Made by a program: the position numbers and the translations under genes. This document shows, one piece after another, positions 47,530 through 57,099 of a stretch of DNA of 64,000 nt; position 1 is the first letter of the stretch; each line of letters starts with the position of its first letter. The notes below the pieces were generated by a model. It ran no database searches, was not told the DNA's origin, and was given only the letters and a program-made list of their open reading frames with translations. Source of the stretch: Gammaproteobacteria bacterium (lineage in GTDB: Bacteria > Pseudomonadota > Gammaproteobacteria > GCA-001735895); NCBI GenBank assembly GCA_024638385.1, contig JAHEKJ010000009.1:1-64000 (forward strand), read 5' to 3'.

Positions 47530-48738
47530 CTAGTTCGAGCTGCGTGAATACTCGGGCACGTCGTCGACGATCGCGACGCGCAGGCTCGGGAACAGCTTCA
47601 GCTGGCCCGAGGTCACGACCCGGTCGCCGGCCGCGAGACCCTCGACGACGCCGGCGACGCCGTCGTCGCGGTAAGCGACGCGCACCTGGCGCGCCGCCAG
47701 GCGGTAATCGGGCGGCGCTTCGGGATCGGCGTCGGGCGGGGTTTCGAGGATGTAAACCGCCTCGCCGTAAATATTGTAGAAGATCGCGGTCTCGGGAACG
47801 GTCAGTACCGGCAGCGCCCGCCGCGACTCGAGTTCCATGTCGGCGAACATGCCGGGCGCGAGCCGGCGCTCGCGGTTGTCGACCGCCGCGCGCACCAGGA
47901 TGTTGCGCGTATCGGCGTCGAGTTCCGGGTTCCAGGTCTCGACCCGCGCCGAGAAGACGCGGTCGGGATACGAGCGGACGCGAAACTCGATCGACTGGTC
48001 CGGCGCGAGGTCGTTGAAGTTACTCTCCGGCAGCGTGAAATCGAGATAGAGCTTGTCCAGCGACAGCAGCGTGACGATCTTTTGACCCGGGGTGATGAAT
48101 TCGCCGATGTCGACCTGGCTGATGCCGAGCTTGCCCGCGAACGGGGCATAGATGCGTTTCTTTGCCAGCGCCGTCTCGGCGACGGTCACGCGGGCGCGCG
48201 CAATGTCGACCAGCGACGCCTGGGTGTCGATGTCGTTGCCGGTGACGAATGACTGATCCTTGAGCTTCAGCAAACGCTGGTACTGGTTGTTGTCGGAATC
48301 GAACTGCGCGCGCGCCGATTCGAGGTTGGCGCGCTCGGTGCTGTCGTCGAGCGCGACGAGCAGCGAACCGGTCTCGACCTCGTCGCCGGACTCGAAATTG
48401 ATCGACTTGACGATGCCCGAGACCTCGGTCGTGATATCGACGCCCTGGTAGGCGACCAGCGTGCCGATGGCCTTGACCCGGCGCTTCCATTGCGCCGGTT
48501 CGGCGCTCGCCACGGTGACGCTGATCGGCGGCGGCTGCTGGCTGCCCTGCGCGATCTGCGCCTGGATCTGCTGCACCTTGAAGAAGGCGAGGACACCGGC
48601 CGTCGCGGCCAGCAGTAGCAATACCAGCAGTAGGCGCAACCACAGGCGCGGGCGTCGGGGCGTTGTAGTCGTGTCGGACAAGTCGTTTGTCTCGGGTCGG
48701 TTAAATACCGCAGATGGGGCCGCAGTCTTGCAAGGCAA
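47530..48738 (-). CDS. RND efflux periplasmic adaptor (membrane fusion protein)
   Basis: VTVASAEPAQWKRRVKAIGTLVAYQGVDITTEVSGIVKSINFESGDEVETGSLLVALD; start codon uncertain. Confidence 0.93.
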   Translation of the reverse strand: MPCKTAAPSAVFNRPETNDLSDTTTTPRRPRLWLRLLLVLLLLAATAGVLAFFKVQQIQAQIAQGSQQPPPISVTVASAEPAQWKRRVKAIGTLVAYQGVDITTEVSGIVKSINFESGDEVETGSLLVALDDSTERANLESARAQFDSDNNQYQRLLKLKDQSFVTGNDIDTQASLVDIARARVTVAETALAKKRIYAPFAGKLGISQVDIGEFITPGQKIVTLLSLDKLYLDFTLPESNFNDLAPDQSIEFRVRSYPDRVFSARVETWNPELDADTRNILVRAAVDNRERRLAPGMFADMELESRRALPVLTVPETAIFYNIYGEAVYILETPPDADPEAPPDYRLAARQVRVAYRDDGVAGVVEGLAAGDRVVTSGQLKLFPSLRVAIVDDVPEYSRSSN

Positions 48739-48817
48739 GACCTATGATAACGATCTGAAATCTTTTTTACAGTGACAGCAAGCTAACAGGGGTGATGGCG
48801 GCGGGCATGATTCGTTC

Positions 48818-49039
48818 TCAAGCCTTGCGGTAGGCCAGTACCCGGTGACGCAGGTGGGCTTCTTGCGCCGAAAACGGGCAGGTCCGGAACAGCCGCGAAC
48901 GATCGAGCAATTGACACGCGCCGGCGGTATCGAGCGCATCGATCCGGTCGCCGAAGCCGTACTCGTCGTGCGCAATCTGCGACAGCGAAAAGACGATGGT
49001 CCCGCCGGGTCTGGTCAGCGCGGGGAGGATTTTCGAGAT
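48818..49039 (-). pseudogene. Possible C-terminal remnant of a SAM-dependent methyltransferase
   Basis: ISKILPALTRPGGTIVFSLSQIAHDEYGFGDRIDALDTAGACQLLDRSRLFRTCPFSAQEAHLRHRVLAYRKA; lacks any SAM-binding N-terminal half. Confidence 0.3.
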
Positions 49040-49125
49040 CGGCCACCGAGATTCCCCTTTGCTTGCTGACGCGAATTGGCCCAAGATTAGGCTTCCGGCA
49101 GCCATGGTTCAAGCGGGAGGCGGCG

Positions 49126-49836
49126 ATGAAGGACGACAAGATTGCACTGGTGAGCGGCGGCAACCGTGGCCTCGGGCTCGAAACCTGCCGGCAGCTGCTC
49201 GAGCATGGATTTCGGGTTTTGCTCGGCAGTCGCGACCTCGACGCCGGAATCGAGGCCGCCAACGCGTTCGGTTCCGAGCACGTCGCCGCGGTGCGGCTCG
49301 ACGTCACCGATTCGGATGATATCGCCGCGCTGGCGCAGCACATCGAAAAGATACACGGCCGGCTCGACGTGCTGATCAACAATGCCGGCATCCTGATCGA
49401 TGCCGATCTCGGCGACCCGGCGAGTATTCGCGATACCGACGCGGAGGTGCTCGAAACCACGTTTCGCACCAACGTCGTCGGGCCGATTTTACTGATCAAC
49501 GCGATGCTGCCGCTGATGGAACGCGTCGACGACGCGCGCATCGTCAATATCTCCTCCGGCATGGGGCAGCTGAGCGGCATGGGAGGGCAGTATCCGGGCT
49601 ATCGTATCTCGAAGACCGCGTTGAACGCGGCGACCTGCATCTATGCGGCCGAACTCGATCCGGCGCGCTTTTCGATCAACGCGGCCAGCCCCGGCTGGGT
49701 ACGAACCGACATGGGCGGCGAGGCCGCGGAGCTGTCGGTCGAGGAGGGGGTCGATACCGTGGTCTGGCTCGCGACCGCACCCGAGGCGCGCGTGACCGGC
49801 GGTTTTTATCGCAGCCGCGAACGCATCGACTGGTAG
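49126..49836 (+). CDS. Short-chain dehydrogenase/reductase
   Basis: ALVSGGNRGLGLETCRQLLEHG; DVLINNAGI; YRISKTALNAAT. Confidence 0.95.
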   Translation: MKDDKIALVSGGNRGLGLETCRQLLEHGFRVLLGSRDLDAGIEAANAFGSEHVAAVRLDVTDSDDIAALAQHIEKIHGRLDVLINNAGILIDADLGDPASIRDTDAEVLETTFRTNVVGPILLINAMLPLMERVDDARIVNISSGMGQLSGMGGQYPGYRISKTALNAATCIYAAELDPARFSINAASPGWVRTDMGGEAAELSVEEGVDTVVWLATAPEARVTGGFYRSRERIDW

Positions 49837-49841
49837 GCCGC

Positions 49842-51107
49842 TTGCTGCACCTCGGCGAACAGGACCGGGCAAGGCTCGACGGCCGCGAGGGGCGCGCGCT
49901 GCAGTTCGCGATGGAGACCGTCGTCGCCGCCGCCGAGATCGATCGCGCCGCGGAATTGATCGATATCGGCTTCGCGCACATCGACGCCTGCTTCTACAAC
50001 GGTCGCGCGCACCTCGATTTCGTCAACTACCTGCTCGACGAGGGCGCGTCGCTGGCGGTGCCGGCCTGGACCAACACCGGTCTCGTGTCGCTCGACGATC
50101 TCGGCCTGCGCGACCCGACCAGAAGCGAGGCGATGCGCGAAGCCCACGAGCTGATGCAGGCTTACGTGCGTCTCGGTTGCCGCCCGGTCTGGACCTGCGC
50201 GCCTTACCAGCTGCCGGGCCGGCCGGAGCTCGGCGCGCACATCGTCGGCTCGGAGTCGAACGCGGTCTGCTTCTACAACTCGGTGATCGGCGCGCGCACC
50301 AACAAGTACGGCGATTACCTCGACGTTTGCGCGGCGATCACCGGGCGCGTGCCGGCGAGCAAGCTGCACCTCGACAGTGGGCGGGTTGCCGAAATCCTGT
50401 TCGACGTACGCGGCATCGATCCGGCGCTGCGCGCCAAAGATCTGTTCTATCACCTGCTCGGGCACGTGATCGGCCGTGAAAGCCGCGCCGCGCTGCCGGC
50501 GATCGTCGGCTTGCCCGCGAGCTGCGGCGAGGACGATCTCAAGGCCATCAGCGCCGCGGCGAGTTCATCGGGCAGCGTGCCGCTGTTTCACGCGATCGGC
50601 ATCACGCCGGAAGCGCCGAGCCTCGACGCCGCCTTCGCCGGCGGCGAGCCCGCGCGCACGCTCGAGATCACCGCGGCCGACCTCGAGCACGCGCGCGACG
50701 AGCTGGGCCGGGACGACCGTGAGCGGCCGCTCGCCGGCGTCGCCCTCGGCACGCCGCATTTCTCGCTGGCGGAATTCGAGCGCCTGGTCGCGCTGCTGGG
50801 CAGCCGCGCGATCGATCCGCGGTTGACGTTTTACCTGACGACCGGCCGCCACGTATTCGCCGAGGCCGCGGCACGTGGCTGGACCGCGACGCTGGAGCGC
50901 GCCGGCATCCGCATCGTCACCGATACCTGTACCTATTTCTCGCCCGCGGTGCGCGGGTTGCGCGGCAAGATCATGACCAACTCGGCGAAGTGGGCCTACT
51001 ACGCGCCGGGCATGCTGCCGGTCGAGGCCGTGCTCGGCAGCCTCGAGGAATGCGTCGAGTCGGCGGTTCGCGGCGAGGTCGCGCTCGACGCCTGGGACAG
51101 CGCGTGA
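49842..51107 (+). CDS. Aconitase X catalytic (large) subunit, DUF521
   Basis: AAELIDIGFAHIDACFYNG; VGSESNAVCFYNSVIGARTNKYGDYLDVCAAITGRVP; IVTDTCTYFSPAVRGLRGKIMTNSAKWAYYAPGML. Confidence 0.9.
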   Translation: MLHLGEQDRARLDGREGRALQFAMETVVAAAEIDRAAELIDIGFAHIDACFYNGRAHLDFVNYLLDEGASLAVPAWTNTGLVSLDDLGLRDPTRSEAMREAHELMQAYVRLGCRPVWTCAPYQLPGRPELGAHIVGSESNAVCFYNSVIGARTNKYGDYLDVCAAITGRVPASKLHLDSGRVAEILFDVRGIDPALRAKDLFYHLLGHVIGRESRAALPAIVGLPASCGEDDLKAISAAASSSGSVPLFHAIGITPEAPSLDAAFAGGEPARTLEITAADLEHARDELGRDDRERPLAGVALGTPHFSLAEFERLVALLGSRAIDPRLTFYLTTGRHVFAEAAARGWTATLERAGIRIVTDTCTYFSPAVRGLRGKIMTNSAKWAYYAPGMLPVEAVLGSLEECVESAVRGEVALDAWDSA

Positions 51108-51526
51108 CGCGGCGTCGACTCGAAGCGGAGGTGCTGATCGCCGGCGTCGCCAGCGGCCTGGCGTTAGTGCTCGACGAACCCCTGAGTTTCTGGGGCGGGT
51201 TCGACCCGCTGGCCGGTGCGATCATCGACGTGCATCACCCGCAGTATCGCGCCAGCGTCGGCGGCAGCGTGTTGTTCATTCCCGCGAGTCGCGGTTCGGC
51301 CGGCACGCCGGGCGGCATCGCCGAGACGCTGCGCAACGGCAGCGGGCCGCGCGCTTTCGTGCTCGGCGAGCGCGACGTCAACATCGGCATCGGCGTGCTG
51401 GTCGCGAACCGGCTCTATGGGCTCGAAGTGCCGGTCGTGCAAATTCCGGCGGAGCAAATGCGCGCGATTCGCAGCGGCGCGCGGGTATCGATCGAACGCG
51501 GGGGCGGTTTGTCAGTCGGCGCCTAG
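51104..51526 (+). CDS. Aconitase X swivel (small) subunit, DUF126
   Basis: LVLDEPLSFWGGFDPLAGAIIDVHHPQYRASVGGSVLFIPASRGSAGTPGGIAETLRNGSGPRAF; GTG start overlapping the large-subunit stop. Confidence 0.9.
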   Translation: MTRRRLEAEVLIAGVASGLALVLDEPLSFWGGFDPLAGAIIDVHHPQYRASVGGSVLFIPASRGSAGTPGGIAETLRNGSGPRAFVLGERDVNIGIGVLVANRLYGLEVPVVQIPAEQMRAIRSGARVSIERGGGLSVGA

Positions 51527-52651
51527 CGCGTCGAGCACGAGGCGATGAAAGTGATGCAGCGCGTGTTCGCTCTCGCCGGGGCGCGCCGGGTCGACCATGT
51601 AGGCGCCCTGGTCGTAGCTGCGTGAACGCAGGCCGCGCTGCACCGATTCGCACAGGCCGACGTCCTCGGGGCCCAGCACGTCGTTGAAATAATCGGTTCG
51701 CGGCTGGTACTTCTCGCCGTCGAGCGTCAGCGTGTGGCCTTCGAAATTGCTGCGGCCGATATCGACCGGACGAATCGAGGCGATATTGAGTTCCGCCGGG
51801 CCGGGCATGACGTTGAAGGTCGTGTTGGGCCACAGGTACCAGAAGATCGCGTGCGGAAATGCCGGTTTCGCGGCCAGCGGGTAGGCGCTGTTGTCGGCTC
51901 GGATTCGCGGCCCGTACTGGCGCGACCAGAGGGCGCCGAGATCGACCCGGTATTCGTCCATGTCGATGATCGACGCGAAGTCCGGGTGCGCCGGGCGGCA
52001 ATGGTAACACTCGACGTAGTTGTCGACGACGACCTTCCAGCCGGCGTCGATGTACTGGTCGCTGAGAAATCCCGCCGGCGCCGGCCGCAGATCGTCGACG
52101 AACGGCAGGTGCGCGCGAATGTCGCGCTCGAGATCGGCCGCGAGCTCGCCGAGCGGCGTCGCGTCGTCGTCGAGATTGACGAAAACCGCGCCACAGAATC
52201 GCTCCAGGCGCACGGGTCGCAGGCAGAACTCGCCGGGCTCGAAGCCGGGACGCGCCTCGCTCATCGGCGCGCGCGCGAGCTCGCCGGTGGCGGTGTACGA
52301 CCACGCATGGTAAGGACAGACGATCAGGCTGCGCAGGTTGCCGCTGCCCTCGAGTAGCTCGTGCGCGCGGTGCCGGCAGACATTGTAGAAGGCGCGCAAT
52401 TCGCCGTCCTGCGCGCGGATGACGAAGATGCTCTCGTCGCAGAGGCGCAGCGTGGCGAAATCGCCCGGGGCTTGCAGCGAGCTCTCGTGCGCGACGTATT
52501 GCCAGGTCCGGTAGAAGATCCGGCGCTTTTCGAGGGCGTAGATATCGGGTTCGAGGTAATACCCGGACGACAGCGTGTAAGATCGCTCGGGGCGATCGCC
52601 GAGCGGTTTGCGCAGCGGCGGCAGGCCGGGTGCGGAGCCGCCGGCGCTCAA
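51512..52651 (-). CDS. Rieske non-heme iron oxygenase alpha subunit (quaternary-amine demethylase type)
   Basis: Rieske CRHRAHELLEGSGNLRSLIVCPYHAWSY; mononuclear-iron motif NYVECYHCRPAHPDF; TTG start at 52651 inferred. Confidence 0.9.
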   Translation of the reverse strand: MSAGGSAPGLPPLRKPLGDRPERSYTLSSGYYLEPDIYALEKRRIFYRTWQYVAHESSLQAPGDFATLRLCDESIFVIRAQDGELRAFYNVCRHRAHELLEGSGNLRSLIVCPYHAWSYTATGELARAPMSEARPGFEPGEFCLRPVRLERFCGAVFVNLDDDATPLGELAADLERDIRAHLPFVDDLRPAPAGFLSDQYIDAGWKVVVDNYVECYHCRPAHPDFASIIDMDEYRVDLGALWSRQYGPRIRADNSAYPLAAKPAFPHAIFWYLWPNTTFNVMPGPAELNIASIRPVDIGRSNFEGHTLTLDGEKYQPRTDYFNDVLGPEDVGLCESVQRGLRSRSYDQGAYMVDPARPGESEHALHHFHRLVLDALGAD

Positions 52652-53679
52652 GTGCGGCTGTCCATGGCCTTGAGGATCATCGCCTGGTCGATCTCGCCGA
52701 CCACGCGGCCCTCGCCGTCGAGCACCGCGAGCGGTCCCCGGGTCCGAATCGCGAGATCGATCAGCTTGTCCAGCTTGTCGTCCTCGCGGCAGCACTCGGC
52801 CCCGTTGCGCTGCACCTCGTCCGATGCCTCGCGCATGACCTTGCCGACCGACAGCACCTTGTAACGCGGCACGTCCTCGGTGAACTCGCGCACGTAGTCG
52901 TCGGCCGGATCGGCGACGATCTCCTCGGGCGTGCCGATCTGCACGACTTCGCCGTCCTTCATGATCGCGATGTGGTCGCCCATCTTGATCGCCTCGAGGA
53001 AGTCGTGGGTGATGAAGATCATCGTCTTTTGCACCTCGGCCTGGATATTCAGCAACTCGTCCTGCATTTCGCGTCGAATCAGCGGGTCGAGCGCGCTGAA
53101 AGGCTCGTCGAAGATCAGGATCTCGGGGTCGACGGCCATCGCCCGGGCGAGGCCGACGCGTTGCTGCATTCCGCCCGAGAGCTCGCGCGGGTAGTGCTCG
53201 GCCCAGCCGTGCAGGCCGACCTTCTCGAGCACCTGCATCGCCTTTTCGCGCCGCGCCTGCTTGTCCATGCCGCGGATCTCGAGGCCGAAGGAGATATTGT
53301 CGATGACCTTGCGGTGCGGGAACAGGCCGAAATGCTGGAATACCATGCTCATGCGGAAGCGCCGCAGCTCGGTCAGCTGCGCGTCGCTGTACTGCATGAT
53401 ATCTTCGCCGTCGATCAGCATTTCACCGGCGGTCGGTTCGATGAGGCGCGAAATGCAGCGCACCAGCGTCGACTTGCCGCTGCCGGACAGGCCCATGACG
53501 ACGAAGGTTTCGCCCGTCTTGATCTCGAAAGAAACGTCCTTGACGCCGATGACGTGGCCGGTCTGCTCCTGTACCTCGGCGCGCGACAGCGAATGATCGA
53601 GGTTTTTCAGCGTCCGCTGCGGATAGGTGCCGAAGATTTTCCAGATATTCCGGCAGACGATTTTGGGCGCGTCGGACAT
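52648..53679 (-). CDS. Glycine betaine/quaternary-amine ABC transporter ATPase (ProV/OpuAA-like)
   Basis: VVMGLSGSGKSTLVRCISRLIEPTAGEMLIDGEDI; ELSGGMQQRVGLARAMAVDPEILIFDEPFSALDPLIRREMQDEL; C-terminal CBS-like tail. Confidence 0.94.
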   Translation of the reverse strand: MSDAPKIVCRNIWKIFGTYPQRTLKNLDHSLSRAEVQEQTGHVIGVKDVSFEIKTGETFVVMGLSGSGKSTLVRCISRLIEPTAGEMLIDGEDIMQYSDAQLTELRRFRMSMVFQHFGLFPHRKVIDNISFGLEIRGMDKQARREKAMQVLEKVGLHGWAEHYPRELSGGMQQRVGLARAMAVDPEILIFDEPFSALDPLIRREMQDELLNIQAEVQKTMIFITHDFLEAIKMGDHIAIMKDGEVVQIGTPEEIVADPADDYVREFTEDVPRYKVLSVGKVMREASDEVQRNGAECCREDDKLDKLIDLAIRTRGPLAVLDGEGRVVGEIDQAMILKAMDSRT

Positions 53680-53803
53680 GAGATTCTCGTAATCGCTCGC
53701 GGCGGCGTCTCATCTTAGCCCGAAGCGAATCGGGCTGTAAACCGGCCGTCTTGCAGGGGCCCGGTATCGACGCTAAGCTAACGCGGTTGCAGCGGGAGAG
53801 GTC

Positions 53804-55936
53804 ATGAGCACGGTAGTCGACGAGCGGGCGCGGCCGGGCTTTATCGGGGAGGTCTGGAATGAGCACCGGGGCTGGGTCGTCAGCTTCGCCGTGTTCGGGA
53901 TTTCGTTGTTGATCTGGAAGCTGCACGGCGGCGAAACGGCGTTCCCGCCGGGCTGGATCGAGGCTTTCCCGTTCGCCGAGCAGGTCGATGCCTTCGACAA
54001 GTGGCTGCGCCCCTATATTCAACCGACGACGCGCGCGGCCGCGGCGGGCGCGGTCTGGCTTTACGAAATCCTGGTCGACTTCCTGACCTTTACCCAGTGG
54101 CAGGTCGTGTTCGTGATCCTGGTGCTGCCGGCCTTCGCCTATGGCGGCCTGCGCCTCGGGCTGCTCGCGATCGTCGGCGTCAGCTCCTTCCTGGTGCTCG
54201 ACTTCTGGGACGAGTCGATGGAAACCCTGAGCCTGATGAGCATTTCGATCCTGATCTCGGTCATCATCGGGGTGCTGCTCGGTATCCTGGCGTCGCAAAG
54301 CGATCGTTTCGAGGCGGTAGTCAAGCCGATCCTCGACACGATGCAGACGCTGCCGGCGTTCGTCTACCTGATTCCGGCATTCTACCTGTTCGGCATCGGC
54401 CCACCGGGCGCGATACTCGCGACCGTGATCTACGCCCTGCCGCCGGTCGTGCGCCTGACCAACCTGGGTATTCGCCAGGTGCCGGCCGGTATCGACGAGG
54501 CCGCGACCTCGTTCGGCGCGACCCGGCTGCAGTCGCTGGTCAAGGTCAAGATCCCGCTGGCGATGCCGTCGATAAAGCTGGGCGTCAACCAGACGGTCAT
54601 GATGGCGCTGGCGCTGGTCGTGCTGGCGACCTTCATCGGCTCGCCGGGTCTCGGCGACGTCGTCTACTCCGGACTGGTGCGGCTCAACGTCGGCAAGGCG
54701 CTCGAGGGCGGGCTCGCGATCGTTTTCATGGCGGTCCTGCTCGACCGCGTGACCTACGCGATGGGCCACGTCGAGCACAGGAGCGTGAGCCAGCACGATC
54801 ACGTGTTCCGCCTGTTTCCGCAAAGCTGGGAAAACTTCAAGCCGGTGCTCTATCTCGAATACGGCATCGACTGGATATGGCGCCGGGTAGCCGAGGCCGG
54901 CAATCTCGTCGCGCTGCTGATTGCCACCGCGATTTACAGCGGCGCCGCGCTCGTCGACTCCGGTTTCGCGCAAAAACTGCGCGAATTCCTGGTCGCGCGC
55001 AGTTTCCTGCTGGCCAGCCTCGTGCTGATCGCGATCCTGATGCTGCTCGACGCCTACGGCGACGTTTTCGGCAAATTCCCGCGCGCCTGGGAATACAGCT
55101 TTCGCACACCGGTCAACCAGTACATGGACGAGCTGGTCACCAGCGAAGTGTTCTACGCGATCACGAAGAGTATCCGCGAGGGCCTTTACCTGGGTTTGAT
55201 CAATCCGCTGAACGTTTTTCTCAAGGGATTGCCGTGGTGGTATACGACGGGACTGTTCGTCGCCGCCGCCTACCTGTTCAGCGGCCGCGCGCTCGCGATC
55301 GGCACGCTGATCGGATTTCTGTTCATCGGCGCAACCGACCTGTGGAGCTACGGCATGATCACGCTGTCGACAGTTACGGTGTCGGTGTTGATCTGTTTCC
55401 TGCTCGGCGTGCCGCTCGGCATCATGGCGGCCCATAACAAGGCCGTCGACACGCTGCTCAAGCCGGTGCTCGACACGATGCAGACGCTGCCGGTGTTCGT
55501 CTACCTGGTACCGGTCGTGATGCTGTTCGGCGCGGGCCAGGTGTCGGCCGTTATCGCGACCGTCGTCTACGCGCTGCCGCCGCTGGTGCGCTGCACGACG
55601 CTCGGTATTCGCGAACTGCCCGAGCAGATCGACGAGGTCTCGAACTCGTTCGGCGCGTCGATGCTGCAGACGCTGACCAAGATCAAGATTCCGATGGCGA
55701 TTCCGGCGATCATGGTCGGCGTCAACCAGGGCATTATGATGGCGCTGGCGATGGAGGTCGTCACTCCGTTGATCGGCGGCAAGGGGCTCGGACTGCAGGT
55801 CTTCGACGGCATGAACCGGGCCTCGATCGGCATTTCGCTCGAAGCCGGTATCGGCATCGTGATGCTCGCGATCATCCTCGACCGGCTGTCGCAGGCCTGG
55901 ACCCGGACCCAGCGCCAGGCGATGGGCCTGAGCTGA
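53804..55936 (+). CDS. Quaternary-amine ABC permease, tandem double ProW-like fusion
   Basis: Two copies of KPxLDTMQTLPxFVYLxP...FGxGxxxAxIATVxYALPPxVRxTxLGIRxxPxxIDExxxSFGAxxLQxLxKxKIPxAxPxIxxGVNQ. Confidence 0.94.
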   Translation: MSTVVDERARPGFIGEVWNEHRGWVVSFAVFGISLLIWKLHGGETAFPPGWIEAFPFAEQVDAFDKWLRPYIQPTTRAAAAGAVWLYEILVDFLTFTQWQVVFVILVLPAFAYGGLRLGLLAIVGVSSFLVLDFWDESMETLSLMSISILISVIIGVLLGILASQSDRFEAVVKPILDTMQTLPAFVYLIPAFYLFGIGPPGAILATVIYALPPVVRLTNLGIRQVPAGIDEAATSFGATRLQSLVKVKIPLAMPSIKLGVNQTVMMALALVVLATFIGSPGLGDVVYSGLVRLNVGKALEGGLAIVFMAVLLDRVTYAMGHVEHRSVSQHDHVFRLFPQSWENFKPVLYLEYGIDWIWRRVAEAGNLVALLIATAIYSGAALVDSGFAQKLREFLVARSFLLASLVLIAILMLLDAYGDVFGKFPRAWEYSFRTPVNQYMDELVTSEVFYAITKSIREGLYLGLINPLNVFLKGLPWWYTTGLFVAAAYLFSGRALAIGTLIGFLFIGATDLWSYGMITLSTVTVSVLICFLLGVPLGIMAAHNKAVDTLLKPVLDTMQTLPVFVYLVPVVMLFGAGQVSAVIATVVYALPPLVRCTTLGIRELPEQIDEVSNSFGASMLQTLTKIKIPMAIPAIMVGVNQGIMMALAMEVVTPLIGGKGLGLQVFDGMNRASIGISLEAGIGIVMLAIILDRLSQAWTRTQRQAMGLS

Positions 55937-56071
55937 TATTTTTCGCACGAAAATCAATCTCTTGGCGGAAAAGTACCCAAACTCGACAAGGCGATATCGA
56001 GGCAGTATGATCATTGCATTCCGCCGCTCGAGGGCGGTTAATAATGCGATTTCCGAAGAGAGGAGAGTGAA

Positions 56072-57022
56072 ATGCGTTTATCGTTCAAATCGATCCTGGC
56101 CGTAACCACGCTGGCCGTCGGCCTGGGGTCCCTGTCGCCGGCGCAGGCCGCCAAGCGACTGACCGCGCCGGATCCGGACTGGACCGGCGGCCTCGTGACC
56201 TGCCTGGTCGCGCAGTACATCCTGGAAAACGAGCTGGATTACAAGGTCAAGCGCGTGACCATACCGTCGGGTCCGGGCGTGTTCGAGGGCACCCGCTCGG
56301 GCGACCTCGATTTCGCCTGCGAATCCTGGCCTTCGTACAATCCGATCACCAACGAGTACATCAAGGAATTCGGCGGCGACGGTTCGGTTGCCTACCTCGG
56401 TGAAACCGGCATCGTCGGCCGCAGCGGTTACTTCGTGCCGCGCTACGTCGTCGAGGGCGACACGTCGCGCGGTATTCCGGCCTCGGCGCCGGGGCTCAAG
56501 TCTTACCAGGACCTGAATCGCTATAAGCACCTGTTCCGCAGCCTCGAGTCGGGCGATCGCGGTAACCTGATCGGCTGTCCGGTCGCGGCCTGGCTGTGCG
56601 AGGATCAGAAGCGGCTCGACATTCTCGGCGTCGATTTCCACGCGCAGGCGCTCGGTTCGGAAACCGCGCACTGGGCCGAGATTCAGGCCAAGTACAAGCG
56701 CGGCGAGCCGTTCGTGGCTTATGCGTGGGCGCCGCACTGGATTCACGCCGCGCTCGACCTGGTCGAGGTCGAATTGCCGCCCTACGACGAGGCCAATTGG
56801 CCGGCGACCAATTGGGCGCAGGACGTGACCCATTTTCACGGCAACCCCAGCATGCTGAAAGAGCATCCCGACGTGGTCGCGCTGTTGCAGAAGATGAAGC
56901 TGACCAATGAGATGCAGTCCAGCATGATCTACGACATCGACGTCAAGAAGAACGACGCCGAGGACGTCGTCGAGGAATGGATGGAAGCCAACGAAAATGT
57001 CTGGCGCCAGTGGTTGCCCTAG
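56072..57022 (+). CDS. Glycine betaine-type substrate-binding protein
   Basis: Signal peptide; DPDWTGGLVTCLVAQYILENELDYKVKRV; FACESWPSYNPITNEYI; PFVAYAWAPHWIHAALDLVEVELPPYDEANWP. Confidence 0.93.
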   Translation: MRLSFKSILAVTTLAVGLGSLSPAQAAKRLTAPDPDWTGGLVTCLVAQYILENELDYKVKRVTIPSGPGVFEGTRSGDLDFACESWPSYNPITNEYIKEFGGDGSVAYLGETGIVGRSGYFVPRYVVEGDTSRGIPASAPGLKSYQDLNRYKHLFRSLESGDRGNLIGCPVAAWLCEDQKRLDILGVDFHAQALGSETAHWAEIQAKYKRGEPFVAYAWAPHWIHAALDLVEVELPPYDEANWPATNWAQDVTHFHGNPSMLKEHPDVVALLQKMKLTNEMQSSMIYDIDVKKNDAEDVVEEWMEANENVWRQWLP

Positions 57023-57044
57023 TCCGCGGCTGACCCGGTCAAGC

Positions 57045-57072
57045 AAAGGCTCCCCCCGGGGAGCCTTTTTTA
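57045..57072 (+). terminator. Rho-independent terminator
   Basis: AAAGGCTCCCC-CC-GGGGAGCCTTT followed by T-rich tail, just after the SBP stop. Confidence 0.92.
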
Positions 57073-57099
57073 TTCTCTCGTAAAATTCAGGTCAGCGCT

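Noticed and set aside
53423-56014. 863-aa minus-strand ORF
   Set aside because: Antisense to the double permease; shadow-frame composition with no recognisable domain except where it reads the ATPase N-terminus out of context
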